DNA from: Polyangia bacterium
GTDB lineage: Bacteria > Myxococcota_A > Polyangia > Nannocystales > Nannocystaceae
Assembly: GCA_030424595.1 (NCBI GenBank)
Contig: JAUHWG010000022.1
Coordinates: 62,001-126,000 of the forward strand
Direction: 5' to 3'
Length of the DNA: 64,000 bases
The notes under the pieces were generated by a model. That model did not search any database. It had not been told where the DNA came from and worked only from the letters and a program-made list of their open reading frames with translations. The position numbers and the translations under genes were made by a program. Of this stretch, positions 27,566 to 37,253 are shown piece after piece; the stretch's first letter is position 1; each line of letters starts with the position of its first letter.

Positions 27566-29395
27566 GTGAGCGGCTCGGATGACGAGGCGAAGTCCGGCGC
27601 TTCGCAGCCAAAGAAGCGCACGGGCCCGCAACCGCTGCTCATCCGCCCCGATCAGAGCGGGATGATGGTCCGCCCGTCGGAGAGCATCGCCGGCTCCCTG
27701 TCGATCACGACCGCGTACTTCGCGGAGCAGGAGGTCCCGGCCGGCGCCCGCCGCTACACCCGCGACGTCGGCCTGTGGACCAAGCCCTTCTTGATGATCC
27801 TGTCGCTGGCGACGGTGATCTTCCTGGTCGCCTTCTGGCTCGACTTCCTGACGATGACCGAGGGCCAGACCCCGTCGACGCTCAAGGGCCTCGGCGAGTC
27901 GCTGCTCAACCAGAACGTCGAGCAGGCCCGCAACACCCTCGGCGGCCTCGGCGAGGTCATGGCCGCGGTCTTGGGCCTCGCGCTGACGGTCTCGAGCATC
28001 ATCGTCCAGCTCGCGGCGACCCGCTTCACGCCGTACATCACCAACCTCTTCTTCCGCGCCCAGACCAACCTCTTGGTCCTCGGCTTCTTCGTCACCAGCA
28101 CCGTCTTCGTCGTCTGGGTCAACTTCTCGATCGGCGACGACAACGTCCCGCGGTGGGGCGTGATCTTCTCGATGCTGCTGATGACGATGAGCCTCGGGCT
28201 CCTCTTCCCCTACTTCGCCTACGTCTTCGACTTCCTCGATCCGGAGAAGATCGTCGGCCGGATCACCGCCGACGGCCTCTACGCGGCGACGCCGATCAAG
28301 GGCAAGGCGGCGAAGGAGATCGACGAGCGCCAGCTCTCCTCGGTCGAGGCGGTCGAGCACCTGGCGAACATCTCGCTCAACGCCTGCCAGCAGAAGGACA
28401 AGAACATCGCCTCGTCGGCGGTCGACGCCCTCGGCCGCTTCACGATCCTCTACGGCGAGACCAAGGCGGGGATGCTCCACGAGTGGCATCGGATCCCGCA
28501 GTGGCTGCGCCAGAGCCCGGACTTTGTCTCGCTCTCGAGGGACGCGATCGGCGATCTGGCGGACCGCGAGATCTGGCTCGAGTGGAAGGTCCTGCGCCAG
28601 TACCAGATGCTCTTCAGCGAGGGCCTGCACCAGATCAAGGACCTCTGCTACCTGATCGCGATCGACACCCGCCGGATCGGCGAGGCCGCCTCCAAGCGCG
28701 GCGATCTGCACGCGCTGGACCTCTCGATCAAGTTCTTCAACACCTATCTCCGGGCGACGATCAACGGCAAGGACATCCGCACCGCCTACAACATCCTCCA
28801 CCAGTATCGCCAGCTCGGCGAGGTGGTCCTGATGCACGCCAACCACCCCGGGATCGCGCCGGAGGGTCGAGAGCTCGAGCTCGAGTCGCGGACCGTCGAT
28901 ATCGCCCGCTTCATGCGCTACTACTCGGCGATCGCCTTCCAGCGGGGGATGGCCTTCCTCACCGAGGTCATCGCCCACGACATCGGCACCCTCTGCGGCT
29001 ACGCGTTTCGCCTCAACAGCGCCGCCCACGACAGCATCCTCGACATCTTCCTTCGGGTCGACGACTCGGCGGAGTCGGCCGACGAGGAGAAGACGCTGCG
29101 CGGCGTGAGGCGGGCGCAGGTCAAGCTCGCGACCTCCTACCTGGTCTTCGGCGGGGTCCACCTCGCGGGCCGCATCGCCGCCGACATGGCGAGCGAGCCG
29201 CCCAAGCGGCTCCAGAGCATCTGGCAGGAGCTGCGGAGCCTGGAGAGCCGAGAGTTCTGGGAGGTCAACGATCGCGGCACCAACTTCGACTACCTGACGC
29301 CGCAGCAGAAGGAGACGCTCGCCCGCTTCTTCGGCGGTTTTGAGGGGCTCGACGAGCCTGGCAGCGAGGACAGCATGACCCTGCCGGTGAGCTGA
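27566..29395 (+). CDS. DUF2254-like integral membrane protein
   Basis: A 609-residue protein. Four hydrophobic helices lie in residues 70-220: 'PFLMILSLATVIFLVAFWLDF', 'EVMAAVLGLALTVSSIIVQL', 'LLVLGFFVTSTVFVVWVNF' and 'IFSMLLMTMSLGLLFPYF', cut to fit. The block around 'SSIIVQLAATRFTPYITNLFF' corresponds to the hallmark region of DUF2254, though the match is distant. The last 390 residues are cytoplasmic, alpha-helical, with an HEAT-like run of Leu-rich helices. GTG at 27566 chosen because TACCGT lies 7 nt upstream; the first 22 codons of the longer frame are not membrane-protein-like. It is coupled to the VOC gene with 3 bp between them. The function is unknown. Confidence 0.7.
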   Translation: MSGSDDEAKSGASQPKKRTGPQPLLIRPDQSGMMVRPSESIAGSLSITTAYFAEQEVPAGARRYTRDVGLWTKPFLMILSLATVIFLVAFWLDFLTMTEGQTPSTLKGLGESLLNQNVEQARNTLGGLGEVMAAVLGLALTVSSIIVQLAATRFTPYITNLFFRAQTNLLVLGFFVTSTVFVVWVNFSIGDDNVPRWGVIFSMLLMTMSLGLLFPYFAYVFDFLDPEKIVGRITADGLYAATPIKGKAAKEIDERQLSSVEAVEHLANISLNACQQKDKNIASSAVDALGRFTILYGETKAGMLHEWHRIPQWLRQSPDFVSLSRDAIGDLADREIWLEWKVLRQYQMLFSEGLHQIKDLCYLIAIDTRRIGEAASKRGDLHALDLSIKFFNTYLRATINGKDIRTAYNILHQYRQLGEVVLMHANHPGIAPEGRELELESRTVDIARFMRYYSAIAFQRGMAFLTEVIAHDIGTLCGYAFRLNSAAHDSILDIFLRVDDSAESADEEKTLRGVRRAQVKLATSYLVFGGVHLAGRIAADMASEPPKRLQSIWQELRSLESREFWEVNDRGTNFDYLTPQQKETLARFFGGFEGLDEPGSEDSMTLPVS

Positions 29396-29398
29396 GCT

Positions 29399-29779
29399 GT
29401 GGTCCGCGGTCTCCATCACCTGGCCCTGCGCGTCGCCGATGTCGAGCGAGCGCGAGCCTTCTACGCCGGGCTCCTCGGGCTCCCCGAGCTGCGCCGTCAC
29501 GCCGATGAGAACGGGGAGCTGCGCGCGTTATGGCTCGACCTGGGCGGCGGCGAGGAGGGGCCGATCTTGATGCTCGAGCGGGCGCTCCGCGGCGTCGGTC
29601 CTGAGCGCGGATCTGGGCACGTGCTCGCGCTTCGGGTCGAGGGTCTAGAGAGCGCCCGGGACGCGCTGATGACCGCTGGCGTCGAGATCGTCGATCGCAC
29701 CGGCTACACCCTCTTTGTCTGCGATCCCGACGGACATCGGGTCGGCCTCTCGGTCTTCGACTCCCGCACCGTGCGGTGA
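29399..29779 (+). CDS. VOC (glyoxalase/dioxygenase) superfamily protein
   Basis: A 126-residue single-domain vicinal-oxygen-chelate protein: 'GLHHLALRVADVERARAFYAGLLGLPEL' forms the first beta-alpha-beta-beta-beta module with a metal-ligand His, and 'GHVLALRVEGLESARDALMTAGVEI' plus 'VCDPDGHRVGLSVF' the second. Substrates of such short members cannot be predicted. GTG start lies 3 bp after the DUF2254-like stop, so both are on one message. Confidence 0.82.
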   Translation: MVRGLHHLALRVADVERARAFYAGLLGLPELRRHADENGELRALWLDLGGGEEGPILMLERALRGVGPERGSGHVLALRVEGLESARDALMTAGVEIVDRTGYTLFVCDPDGHRVGLSVFDSRTVR

Positions 29780-29894
29780 ACGATCGAACCTGGCCGCGCG
29801 TTCATGCGCGCGTTCGGGCGATCCTACGCGCGGAAGCGTCGGTCGCGGCGGCGGTCGCCGGTCCGCTATGATCCGGGCCGAGGCGATACCAACG

Positions 29895-30293
29895 ATGTCC
29901 GCACCCCAAGAGAAGTCCGCGCTCCACGTCCTTGCCTTCCTCTACCTGGTCTTCAGCCACACGACCGACGCCAACCTCGGCGAGGACGAGCTGAAGACGA
30001 TCTCAGGGATCCTGAAGAAGTGGGTCCCCGACGCCCCCGAGGCCGCGGTCAACCGGGTCTTCCTCGAGACGGTCGGTTGGTACAACTCGATCCCTGAGGA
30101 CGCAGAGCGCTACGCGGAGGCCAAGCGCTCCGCCCACATGATGCGCGAGCACATGTCCGACACCCAGCGCGGCTCGGTGCTCCTGAACCTCATCGAGATC
30201 GCCCGCGCCGACGGTGAGATCAGCGCCAAGGAGGACACCTTCATCGCCGAGATCACCGACATCTTCAACATGTCCGAGACGCGCAAGGCCTAG
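29895..30293 (+). CDS. TerB-like acidic helical protein
   Basis: A 132-residue soluble helical protein. The C-terminal pattern 'LLNLIEIARADGEISAKEDTFIAEITDIF' is that of the TerB/TerY-C family, in which Asp/Glu-rich helices bind a metal or respond to it. The N-terminal half 'HVLAFLYLVFSHTTDANLGEDELKTI' repeats the same motif, giving a pseudo-duplicated helical bundle. ATG at 29895 is preferred since residues before it resemble non-coding sequence; ATG at 29865 is an alternative. Tellurite resistance is family-name history only. Confidence 0.75.
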   Translation: MSAPQEKSALHVLAFLYLVFSHTTDANLGEDELKTISGILKKWVPDAPEAAVNRVFLETVGWYNSIPEDAERYAEAKRSAHMMREHMSDTQRGSVLLNLIEIARADGEISAKEDTFIAEITDIFNMSETRKA

Positions 30294-30462
30294 GTCCTGC
30301 GACGGGGCGTGGCCTCGGTCGGTCCCGGGCCTGAGCGCTCGCGGGTGAAGCTCGAGAGAGATAGAGCCCCTGCGGAGGCTCGTCGCTTGAGGTGGCCCGA
30401 GGAGGTCGGTCACGCCGCCAAGCGCGGTCGGCCGGCCGTCGTCGGCAGGGCGTCGAGGGCGG

Positions 30463-31449
30463 CTAGAGCAGCTTGCGCGAGCGGAAGAAGAGGATCATGC
30501 CGCAGGCGATCACGAGCATCAGGCCGATCGCGAAGGGATAGCCCAGGCTCCAGTGGAGCTCGGGCATGTGGTCGAAGTTCATCCCGTAGACCCCGGCGAT
30601 AAAGGTCAGGGGCAGCATGATCGTCGAGATCACGGTGAGGACCTTCATGGTCTCGTTCATCCGGTTGGAGGTCACGGAGAGGTAGGCGTCCATGATCGCC
30701 TGGACCTGATCGCGGTAGCTCTCGACCTGGTCGACGACGAAGACGAAGTGGTCGAAGACGTCGCGGAAGAACGCGAGCTGCTTCCTCGGGATGAGGTCGT
30801 GGTGGCCGCGGGCGATCGAGTCGAGGATCGTCCGCTGGTGGTTGAGGATCCGACGGAGGCGGAAGATCGTCTTCTTGGCGTTGAGGATCCGGTCGAGCAG
30901 CTCTGCGCGCGGCTGCTGGATCACCTCGTCCTCGAGGCGCTCGAGGGTCTCGCCGACCTCCTCCATCACCGGGATGAAGTTGTCGACCAGGCGGTCGAGG
31001 AGGCGATGGAAGAGGCGCGGGGCGGTCCAGGGGATCTTCGTCGGTGCGCGGAGCTCCTTGCTCAGGGTCTCAACGGCCCGCATGTCCGCCGGGTGGTGGG
31101 TCACCATGAGACGCTTGCCGACGAAGATGTCGAGCTCGACGGTGGTGAAGGAGACCTCCTGCAGGAGCTTGAGCGAGCCGAAGTCGATCGCGTGGAGGAT
31201 CACAAAGTAGTGGTCCTCGTAGGTGTCGAGCTTCGGGTGGCCGTAGTCCTGGAGGGTGTCCTCGATCGCCAGCGGGTGGAATTTCAGCACCTCGTGGAGG
31301 CGCCGCTGGACGTCATCCTCGTCGGAGAGCGGCTCTTCGAGGTCGAGCCAGATGAGCGTCTTCGGGTCGTCGAGGAACTCCGGGAGTCGATCGAGGTCGG
31401 TCTCCACCCGGGGCTCCTCACCGGCGCGGAGAACGTGGAGCGTGTACAT
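30463..31449 (-). CDS. corA: CorA-family magnesium/cobalt transporter
   Basis: A 328-residue divalent-cation channel of the inner membrane. The large N-terminal funnel domain has 'LIWLDLEEPLSDEDDVQ' and 'FHPLAIEDTLQDYGHPKLD'; two C-terminal helices carry the signature 'YGMNFDHMPEL', i.e. the GMN selectivity motif, and the chain ends in basic 'FFRSRKLL'. It is full length. TACCAT is 6 nt upstream of the ATG, a likely leaderless start. It lies alone, downstream of nothing on its strand. Confidence 0.94.
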   Translation of the reverse strand: MYTLHVLRAGEEPRVETDLDRLPEFLDDPKTLIWLDLEEPLSDEDDVQRRLHEVLKFHPLAIEDTLQDYGHPKLDTYEDHYFVILHAIDFGSLKLLQEVSFTTVELDIFVGKRLMVTHHPADMRAVETLSKELRAPTKIPWTAPRLFHRLLDRLVDNFIPVMEEVGETLERLEDEVIQQPRAELLDRILNAKKTIFRLRRILNHQRTILDSIARGHHDLIPRKQLAFFRDVFDHFVFVVDQVESYRDQVQAIMDAYLSVTSNRMNETMKVLTVISTIMLPLTFIAGVYGMNFDHMPELHWSLGYPFAIGLMLVIACGMILFFRSRKLL

Positions 31450-31583
31450 GAGGGGATGGTACCCGTTCGTCTTCCCCTCGTAGGCGTGCGGGTCCGCGTC
31501 CGCCTAGCCCGCGTCTGCGCAGGCTCGAGCGCGACGAGGGGCCCTCCCGATCGCGGCGAGCGGGGCCTCTTCACGGGCGGCCC

Positions 31584-32957
31584 CTAGGTCGACGCAGGCT
31601 GTCCAGGGGCGCGGGCAGGGGGGAGGCGATCGCGGAGGTGACCGCCGAGGAGCTGAGGCAGGAGGAAGTCGCGGGCGCGGGCGAGGGCGATGATCTCCCG
31701 CTGGGACTCGACCATCGACGCCATCAGGTGCTCCGTCAGGGTCGCGAAGGCCTCGCGGACCGGCGCCGGCGGGCGGATGATCGTGAGGCGGCGCAGGTCT
31801 TTCTTGGCGACGTGGCCGAGCCCCGTCGTCTGATGATTACGCGCGATCTCGACGAAGACCGGCTGGAGGTGGCGGAGGAGGCCGTAGAGGTAGGCCCGGT
31901 CGGCGCCGTAGTCGGAGCGGACCTGGAAGATGTGCTGGTTCAGCCAAGCAGGGCCGCCGCCCCACAGAGAGGTGCCGATCGAGGTCTGCGGGTTGCCGGA
32001 CCAGGCGAAGAGGATGTCGCCGTCGTCGATAGGCCGGACCCGGCGGCCTCCTGTGCTCGACCAGCGGGTCTGGGGCCCGACCCCGCGGTGGATCTCGGCG
32101 ATCTTGATCACCGGCTTGCCGGCGCCGGATGGGCAGAAGTCATCGCTCTTGAAGGCCGTGCCGTTGCGGAACTCGGCGCACTCGAGGAGCCCGACCGCCT
32201 CCCAGCCGGCGGGGATCGTCCCGTACGCCGTCGAGACCAGCTCGTCCGGGAAGAGGCGACCGCTCAGGCTGCCGTGCTCGGCGACGCTGCTGAGGCCGCA
32301 GAGGCTGGGGTGGCGAGGATCGCCGATGGGCTCGTAGTCGACGAACCAGGCGTCGAAGAGCGCCTGAAAGAGGCGGCCGACCGCCGCCGTGAGGCCGCGG
32401 AGGCTCTTGATCCGCTCGTCGAGGGTGAGCAGGTGCTCGACGATCGTCCGCTGTTCGGCGAGGGGAGGGACGAGGATCGGCGTCTTGCGGAGGATCCCGA
32501 GGTTGGTGTGCGGGACCCCGGTCGCGATCGTGTGCCGGTCGATGTAGTCGAGCACCTTCGGCGAGCGGAACCAGTAGTAGACGAACTCTGGAAGGACCTG
32601 GCTTCGGTCGCAGGTCAGGCGCATCTGGCTCTGGGAGATGACAAAGCGCTCGTAGCCGAGATCGTCGGGGACCAGGGCGACCTGGCCGACGGTCCCCCGT
32701 TGGGTGAAGACGACATCGCCGGGCCTGGCTTGGTTGCGGGCGAGGGCGGAGGCCTTGTCGGCGCCGACGTAGGCGAAGGGGCCGCGTATGTACCGTCCCT
32801 CGCCGCTGAAGTTCGAGCCGCGGATCACGGGCACCCCAGAGCTACGGTAGTCGGCGCTGACCAGGTCCGAGCCGAAGGGGCCGCCGGTCAGGGCGTTGAC
32901 CTTGGGCGCTGCGATCGCCTCAAGCGAGAGCTCCGGCCAAGGGGGGGTACCTTTCAT
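31584..32957 (-). CDS. hsdS: Type I restriction-modification specificity subunit HsdS
   Basis: A 457-residue DNA-recognition subunit with two target-recognition domains. TRD1 covers about residues 10-190 ('[26 protein letters not shown]', then '[11 protein letters not shown]'), followed by the conserved helical spacer '[20 protein letters not shown]'; TRD2 covers residues 235-400 with the second spacer around '[19 protein letters not shown]'. The two TRDs would read a bipartite target. The ATG overlaps the hsdM stop by 4 bp (ATGA), so translation is coupled. No HsdR gene follows; downstream is corA on the same strand. Confidence 0.92.
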   Translation of the reverse strand: MKGTPPWPELSLEAIAAPKVNALTGGPFGSDLVSADYRSSGVPVIRGSNFSGEGRYIRGPFAYVGADKASALARNQARPGDVVFTQRGTVGQVALVPDDLGYERFVISQSQMRLTCDRSQVLPEFVYYWFRSPKVLDYIDRHTIATGVPHTNLGILRKTPILVPPLAEQRTIVEHLLTLDERIKSLRGLTAAVGRLFQALFDAWFVDYEPIGDPRHPSLCGLSSVAEHGSLSGRLFPDELVSTAYGTIPAGWEAVGLLECAEFRNGTAFKSDDFCPSGAGKPVIKIAEIHRGVGPQTRWSSTGGRRVRPIDDGDILFAWSGNPQTSIGTSLWGGGPAWLNQHIFQVRSDYGADRAYLYGLLRHLQPVFVEIARNHQTTGLGHVAKKDLRRLTIIRPPAPVREAFATLTEHLMASMVESQREIIALARARDFLLPQLLGGHLRDRLPPARAPGQPAST

Positions 32958-34948
32958 CGCGAGAGCCTCTCCAGGAGCCGACGGATCTTCGCCTCGAGCT
33001 CGGCGGTGCGGTCGAGGTGCTCCTCGATCTCGCGGGCGATCGGGGCGAAGCGCTCGGAGAAGTCGGCGCCGAGCGGGGCCGCGTCGGCGTCCGGTCGCGG
33101 ACCGACGTAGTGGCCGGGGACCAGCGTGCACTCGTTGGTCATCAGCTCCGCGAGGGGGACCGAGCGGCAAAAGCCGGGGACGTCGGCGTAGTCCGCGGCA
33201 GCGCTCTTACCGCGCCACACGTGGTAGGTGCGGACGATCCGGTCGACATCGTCGGCGGTGAGCTCCCGGTGGATCCTGTCGACCATCGACCCGAGCTCGC
33301 GGGCGTCGATGAAGAGGGTCTCGCCGCGGCGGGTCCGGAAGCGAGGGTCGGCCTTGTCGCGCGCGATGAACCACAACGACACCGGGATCTGGGTCGAATA
33401 GAAGAGCTTCGCCGGGAGGGCGACCATGCAGTCGATGAGGTCGTCCTCGACGATCGCCCGCCGAAGCTCGCCCTCGCCGGCGCTCGCCGAGGACATGGCC
33501 CCGTTGGCGAGGACAAAGCCGGCGAGGCCCTGAGGTCCGAGGTGGTGGATGAAGTGCTGGACCCAGGCGAAGTTGGCGTTGCTCTCCGGGGGGAGACCGT
33601 AGGCCCAGCGCGGATCGTCCTGGAGGCGCTCTCGCCCCCACTCTCGGGCGTTGAAGGGCGGGTTGGCGAGGACGTAGTCGGCGCGCAGGTCGGGGTGCAG
33701 ATCGCGGGTAAAGGAGTCGCCGTGCTCGGGCCCGAGGTCGCACGGGATCCCGCGGATCGCGAGGTTCATCTTCGCCAGGCGCCAGGTGGTCGGGTTCGAC
33801 TCCTGGCCGTAGATGGCGATGTCGCCGGGCCGTCCGCCGTGCTCCTCGATAAAGCGCTCGCTCTGGACGAACATCCCGCCGGAGCCGCAGGCGGGGTCGT
33901 AGACGGTGCCGCGGTAGGGGGCGAGCATCGCCACGAGGAGCTCGACGACGCAGCGGGGGGTGTAGAACTGGCCGCCGTTCTTCCCCTCGGCCGTGGCGAA
34001 GGAGGTGAGGAAGTACTCGTAGACCCGGCCGAGGATGTCGCGCGAGCGATCCTCCTGGCTGCCGAGGCCGATCGTCGAGATCAGCTCGACGAGCTCGCCG
34101 AGGCGCTCCTTGTCGAGGTCCGGGCGCTCGTAGTGGTGGGGGAGGACGCCGCGCAGGCGAGGGTTGGCGCGCTCGATCGCGGTCATCGCCGCGTTGACCA
34201 TGAGGCCGATCCGCGGCGTCCTCGCGTGCCCGGCGAGGGTCGCCCATCGGGCCGCGATCGGCACCCAGAAGGTCGAGCCCGCCGGCGGGTCTTCTCCCTC
34301 GGGGCCGCGGGCGGCCTCGAAGGCGTCGGAGATGTACTTGAGGAAGATGAGCCCGAGGACGACGTGCTTGTACTCGGCCGCGTCCATGTTGTTGCGGAGC
34401 TTGTCCGCCGCCTGCCAGAGCTTGGCCTCAAAGCCGAGGGCGCGTCGGGCCTCGCGGCTGGACGTGCCCTTGGGCGGGCTCTTGGGCGAGCTCTTGCCCC
34501 TGGAGCCGGGTTTGGCCTTCGGCTGAGTCTTGGCTTGGGCCGTGGCTTCGGTCTCGGCCCCCTCGCTCGGCGTTGTCGAGGCAGCGGGGCTGTTGGCGGC
34601 GCGTCCCCGCGTGACCTCGAGGCCGACGGTCTCCTCCGCCGGCGAGCTCACCAGCGCGTCCGAGACGAGGCTCAGGTAGCCCCGCGCCGGTCCCAGGAGG
34701 AGATCCAAGAGCTCGCCCTTGGTCCGACCGCCGGGGACGAGCCCGAGGTGTCTTGCGAGCTCGCGGAGCTCAGGGACGCGGAGCTCGGCGAGGAGCTCGC
34801 GGAGCTCGTGGCGGGAGAGGCGAGAGCAGAGGCCGATGACCTCGCGCAGCGGCGCGCCTTCGGGGATGGAGAGGCGGCGGCGGGCGATCTCCATGAGCCG
34901 CGGTGGGCTCAGGACCTCGAGGATCGCGCGAATGCTCGGTCGATTCAT
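32954..34948 (-). CDS. hsdM: Type I DNA adenine methyltransferase HsdM with N-terminal SAP-like domain
   Basis: A 664-residue N6-adenine methyltransferase. Residues about 170-440 carry the HsdM core: '[22 protein letters not shown]', SAM-binding DPACGSGG at 351-358 and catalytic NPPF at 429-432. The first 90 residues are an extra helical region ending '[27 protein letters not shown]', which has the SAP/Rho-N-like pattern of a DNA- or RNA-binding helix-extended-loop-helix. A disordered Ala/Thr/Lys/Pro linker (100-165) joins the two. It methylates the site chosen by HsdS. No endonuclease subunit is beside it, so it may act as an orphan methylase or use a distant HsdR. ATG at 34948 begins right after the rpsI terminator. 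Confidence 0.9.
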   Translation of the reverse strand: MNRPSIRAILEVLSPPRLMEIARRRLSIPEGAPLREVIGLCSRLSRHELRELLAELRVPELRELARHLGLVPGGRTKGELLDLLLGPARGYLSLVSDALVSSPAEETVGLEVTRGRAANSPAASTTPSEGAETEATAQAKTQPKAKPGSRGKSSPKSPPKGTSSREARRALGFEAKLWQAADKLRNNMDAAEYKHVVLGLIFLKYISDAFEAARGPEGEDPPAGSTFWVPIAARWATLAGHARTPRIGLMVNAAMTAIERANPRLRGVLPHHYERPDLDKERLGELVELISTIGLGSQEDRSRDILGRVYEYFLTSFATAEGKNGGQFYTPRCVVELLVAMLAPYRGTVYDPACGSGGMFVQSERFIEEHGGRPGDIAIYGQESNPTTWRLAKMNLAIRGIPCDLGPEHGDSFTRDLHPDLRADYVLANPPFNAREWGRERLQDDPRWAYGLPPESNANFAWVQHFIHHLGPQGLAGFVLANGAMSSASAGEGELRRAIVEDDLIDCMVALPAKLFYSTQIPVSLWFIARDKADPRFRTRRGETLFIDARELGSMVDRIHRELTADDVDRIVRTYHVWRGKSAAADYADVPGFCRSVPLAELMTNECTLVPGHYVGPRPDADAAPLGADFSERFAPIAREIEEHLDRTAELEAKIRRLLERLSR

Positions 34949-35022
34949 GGGTGCGGGGCGGTGCAGAGCATCCGCGGTCGATGCCTTCGTCCATCGCCGC
35001 TGCGTGTTGCGGGCCGCGTATG

Positions 35023-35066
35023 AAAAACGCCCAAGATGGTGACCGCGGGGGCCTCATCTTGGGCGT
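35023..35066 (-). terminator. Rho-independent terminator of the rplM-rpsI operon
   Basis: Minus-strand hairpin ACGCCCAAGATG / CATCTTGGGCGT with a GC-rich loop and then TTTTT. It starts 36 bp after the rpsI stop. This is the clearest terminator in the window. Confidence 0.9.
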
Positions 35067-35101
35067 CGTAGCGCCACCTCGCACCACCAGGGTGGGAGGG
35101 C

Positions 35102-35500
35102 TTAGCGCTTGGAGAACTGGAAGCGAGCGCGCGCGCCCTTGCGACCGTACTTCTTACGCTCGACCTTACGCGGGTCGCGGGTGAGGTACCCGGCAGCCTT
35201 GAGCGGGTCGCGGTGCTCGGCGGCGACGCGGATCAGCGCGCGGGCGATGCCGAGGCGGATCGCGCCGGCCTGGCCGGAGAGACCGCCGCCGCGGGCGGTG
35301 CACCAAATATCGTACTGCTCGCGGGTGCCGGTCGCGTTGAGCGGCTGCTCGATCAGCTTGATGTTGGTCGCGCGGTTGAGATAGCTCTCCGCGTCGCGAC
35401 GGTTGATGGTGATCTTACCCTCGCCGGGGAAGAGCCAAACGCGGGCGATCGCAGTCTTGCGACGGCCGGTGGCGTAGAACTTCATCGTATCCTTGGCCAT
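35102..35500 (-). CDS. rpsI: Ribosomal protein S9
   Basis: A 132-residue small-subunit protein. 'FYATGRRKTAIARVWLFPGEG' at the start and 'KYGRKGARARFQFSKR' at the end are universal; the basic tail reaches the P-site tRNA. The ATG at 35500 is used; a GTG at 35509 would overlap the rplM stop by GTGA and add three residues. Either way it is cotranscribed with rplM and followed by a strong terminator. Confidence 0.97.
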   Translation of the reverse strand: MAKDTMKFYATGRRKTAIARVWLFPGEGKITINRRDAESYLNRATNIKLIEQPLNATGTREQYDIWCTARGGGLSGQAGAIRLGIARALIRVAAEHRDPLKAAGYLTRDPRKVERKKYGRKGARARFQFSKR

Positions 35501-35505
35501 GGAAC

Positions 35506-35943
35506 TCACGAGTAGCTGAGAGTGAAGGGCTTGGGCTGCTGGGCGTCGTGCGGGTGCTCGGCGCCAGCGTAGACCTTGAGCTTGCTGAAGGTAGCCCGGC
35601 CGAGCGTGCCCTTGGGGAGCATTCGCTTGACCGCGAGCTTGATCAGCTCCTCCGGCTTGATCTGCAGCATTTGACGCGCGGTGCGCGTCTTCGTGCTGCC
35701 GATGTACCCGGAGTGACGGTGGTAGAGCTTGTCGTCGAGCTTGCGGCCGGTGAGCTTCACCTTCTCAGCGTTGATGACGACGACGAAGTCACCGACATCC
35801 TGATGAGGGGTGAAGATCGGCTTGTGCTTGCCGCGGAGGAGGCCAGCGATCTGCGAGGCGGCGCGACCGAGGGTCAAGCCCTCGAGGTCGATGAGCAGCC
35901 AGTCGCGAGGAGTCTCGGCAGGGATGGGGTAGTGCGTACCCAT
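35506..35943 (-). CDS. rplM: Ribosomal protein L13
   Basis: A 145-residue large-subunit protein: '[28 protein letters not shown]', '[18 protein letters not shown]' and '[20 protein letters not shown]' are all L13 hallmarks. The ATG at 35943 matches the family N-terminus but has no SD; a near-consensus promoter ends 10 nt upstream, so the message is probably leaderless. It is the first gene of the rplM-rpsI operon, whose order is conserved across bacteria. Confidence 0.97.
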   Translation of the reverse strand: MGTHYPIPAETPRDWLLIDLEGLTLGRAASQIAGLLRGKHKPIFTPHQDVGDFVVVINAEKVKLTGRKLDDKLYHRHSGYIGSTKTRTARQMLQIKPEELIKLAVKRMLPKGTLGRATFSKLKVYAGAEHPHDAQQPKPFTLSYS

Positions 35944-35953
35944 GGGAAGCGGA

Positions 35954-35982
35954 GGGATACGCGAGCCTTTTCACCCTGTCAA
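35954..35982 (-). promoter_or_regulatory. Promoter of the rplM-rpsI operon
   Basis: Minus-strand TTGACA (35977-35982) and TATCCC (35954-35959) separated by 17 bp. Transcription should start about 4 nt before the rplM ATG. Further upstream, at 36002-36025, a palindrome GCTCCGATCGGAGC is flanked by GTCTG/CAGAC. Confidence 0.7.
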
Positions 35983-36203
35983 GCACCCTGCGCCGGCTGC
36001 GGTCTGCTCCGATCGGAGCGCAGACGCGGGAATTTCGCGATTCCGACCTGGGGCAGGGGGCGAGTGCCGGAGGTGGTGAGGATTCTAGCGGGGATCGCCT
36101 CCTCTCGGGAGGCGGGGCCCTGTGTTCGCGTGAGCCCAAGGGAGGGCTCGGGGGCTGGGAACGGCTGGGCCTCGCCGACGGAAACCGCCATACTAGGATC
36201 CCC

Positions 36204-37124
36204 GTGGCCGCGCCTTCCCCGCCGATCTCCGGGACCATCCTGGTCGCCGACGACTCCGCCGGGGATCGTTCCGTAGCGCGGACGATCCTCGAGGGCGCCG
36301 GCTACACGGTGCTCGAGGCGCGCGACGGCAACGAGGCCCTCGAGGTCGCCCGCGCCTCCGCTCCCGATCTCGTGATCCTCGACGTGGTGATGCCGCGGAT
36401 CGGCGGGCTCGAGACCTGCCGGATCCTCAAGGCGCAGAGCGAGGGGGAGTACCTCCCGGTGCTGATGGTCAGCACCCGGACGACGGTCTCGGCCAGGGTC
36501 GACGGCCTCCGCAGCGGGGCGGACGACTATCTGGGCAAGCCCTACGACAAGCTCGAGCTGCAGGCGCGGGTCGAGGTGCTCTTGCGGACGCGGGCCGCCT
36601 TCGTCGCGCAGACGCGGCGGGCCCAGGGAGAGGCCGAGGCGAGGCCTGCGGAGCGCGTCGCCGCCAGCGTTCACCCGACCTCGGAGGAGCTGCGCGCGGC
36701 GATGAGCGATGAGCTCGCCCGGGCCGCCCGCTACAGCGATCCGCTCGCGCTCCTGCGGGTCGCCGCGGAGTCGGCGGAGCTCCCGAGCGAGCGCCTCGAG
36801 GTGCTGGTCCGCCGCGGTCTTCGCCGGATCGACCTCGTCGACCGGGCCGACGGCGAGGATCGGGCCCTCCTCCTGCTCCTCCCAGACACCCACTTCCCGG
36901 GGGCCCTCGCGGTCGCCGAGCGGATCGTCCTCGCCGGTCGCGCGGAGAGCGTGATGATCAACATCGGCGTGTCGTTCTTCCCCAACCGCAACACGACGAC
37001 CTTTGACGACATGCGGGAGCACGCGCGGGCGGCCCTGGCGATGGCCGCGGAGGCGGGCGGCGGGAAGATCTGCCTCTTTCAGCACCAAGGGTATCTCTAC
37101 TCGCCCGAGGCGAAGTTGTCCTGA
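36204..37124 (+). CDS. Response regulator with degenerate GGDEF domain
   Basis: A 306-residue cytoplasmic protein. Residues 10-130 are a receiver domain: 'ILVADDSAGDRSVARTILEGAGY', phosphoacceptor Asp in 'LVILDVVMPRIGG', Thr in 'MVSTRTT' and Lys in 'YLGKPYDK'. Residues 155-300 follow the fold pattern of a GGDEF domain ('LARAARYSDPLALLRV', 'LLLLLPDTHFPGALAVAERI', 'VMINIGVSFFPNR'), but the GG(D/E)EF signature is replaced by 'ADGEDR', so c-di-GMP synthesis is unlikely. It may be a c-di-GMP-independent or signal-relay output. GTG start with AGGA upstream. No histidine kinase is adjacent. Confidence 0.82.
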   Translation: MAAPSPPISGTILVADDSAGDRSVARTILEGAGYTVLEARDGNEALEVARASAPDLVILDVVMPRIGGLETCRILKAQSEGEYLPVLMVSTRTTVSARVDGLRSGADDYLGKPYDKLELQARVEVLLRTRAAFVAQTRRAQGEAEARPAERVAASVHPTSEELRAAMSDELARAARYSDPLALLRVAAESAELPSERLEVLVRRGLRRIDLVDRADGEDRALLLLLPDTHFPGALAVAERIVLAGRAESVMINIGVSFFPNRNTTTFDDMREHARAALAMAAEAGGGKICLFQHQGYLYSPEAKLS

Positions 37125-37253
37125 GCCGCAGACCCGCGAGTCGATGGAGCTCGGGAGCGGCGAACCTATCAACGATGAACGACCGGAGCGTCGGATGCGA
37201 GCGTGGACAGTGATGGCGAAGACAACCAGCAGCACCGGCGCGAGGTCGGCACC

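Noticed and set aside
29895-30293. Tellurite resistance operon
   Set aside because: Only a TerB-like helical domain is present; no TerC, TerD or TerZ genes are near, so a resistance role is not supported.
31584-34948. BREX or DISARM defence system
   Set aside because: Only HsdM and HsdS are present; no PglZ, BrxC, DrmA/B or helicase genes lie beside them.
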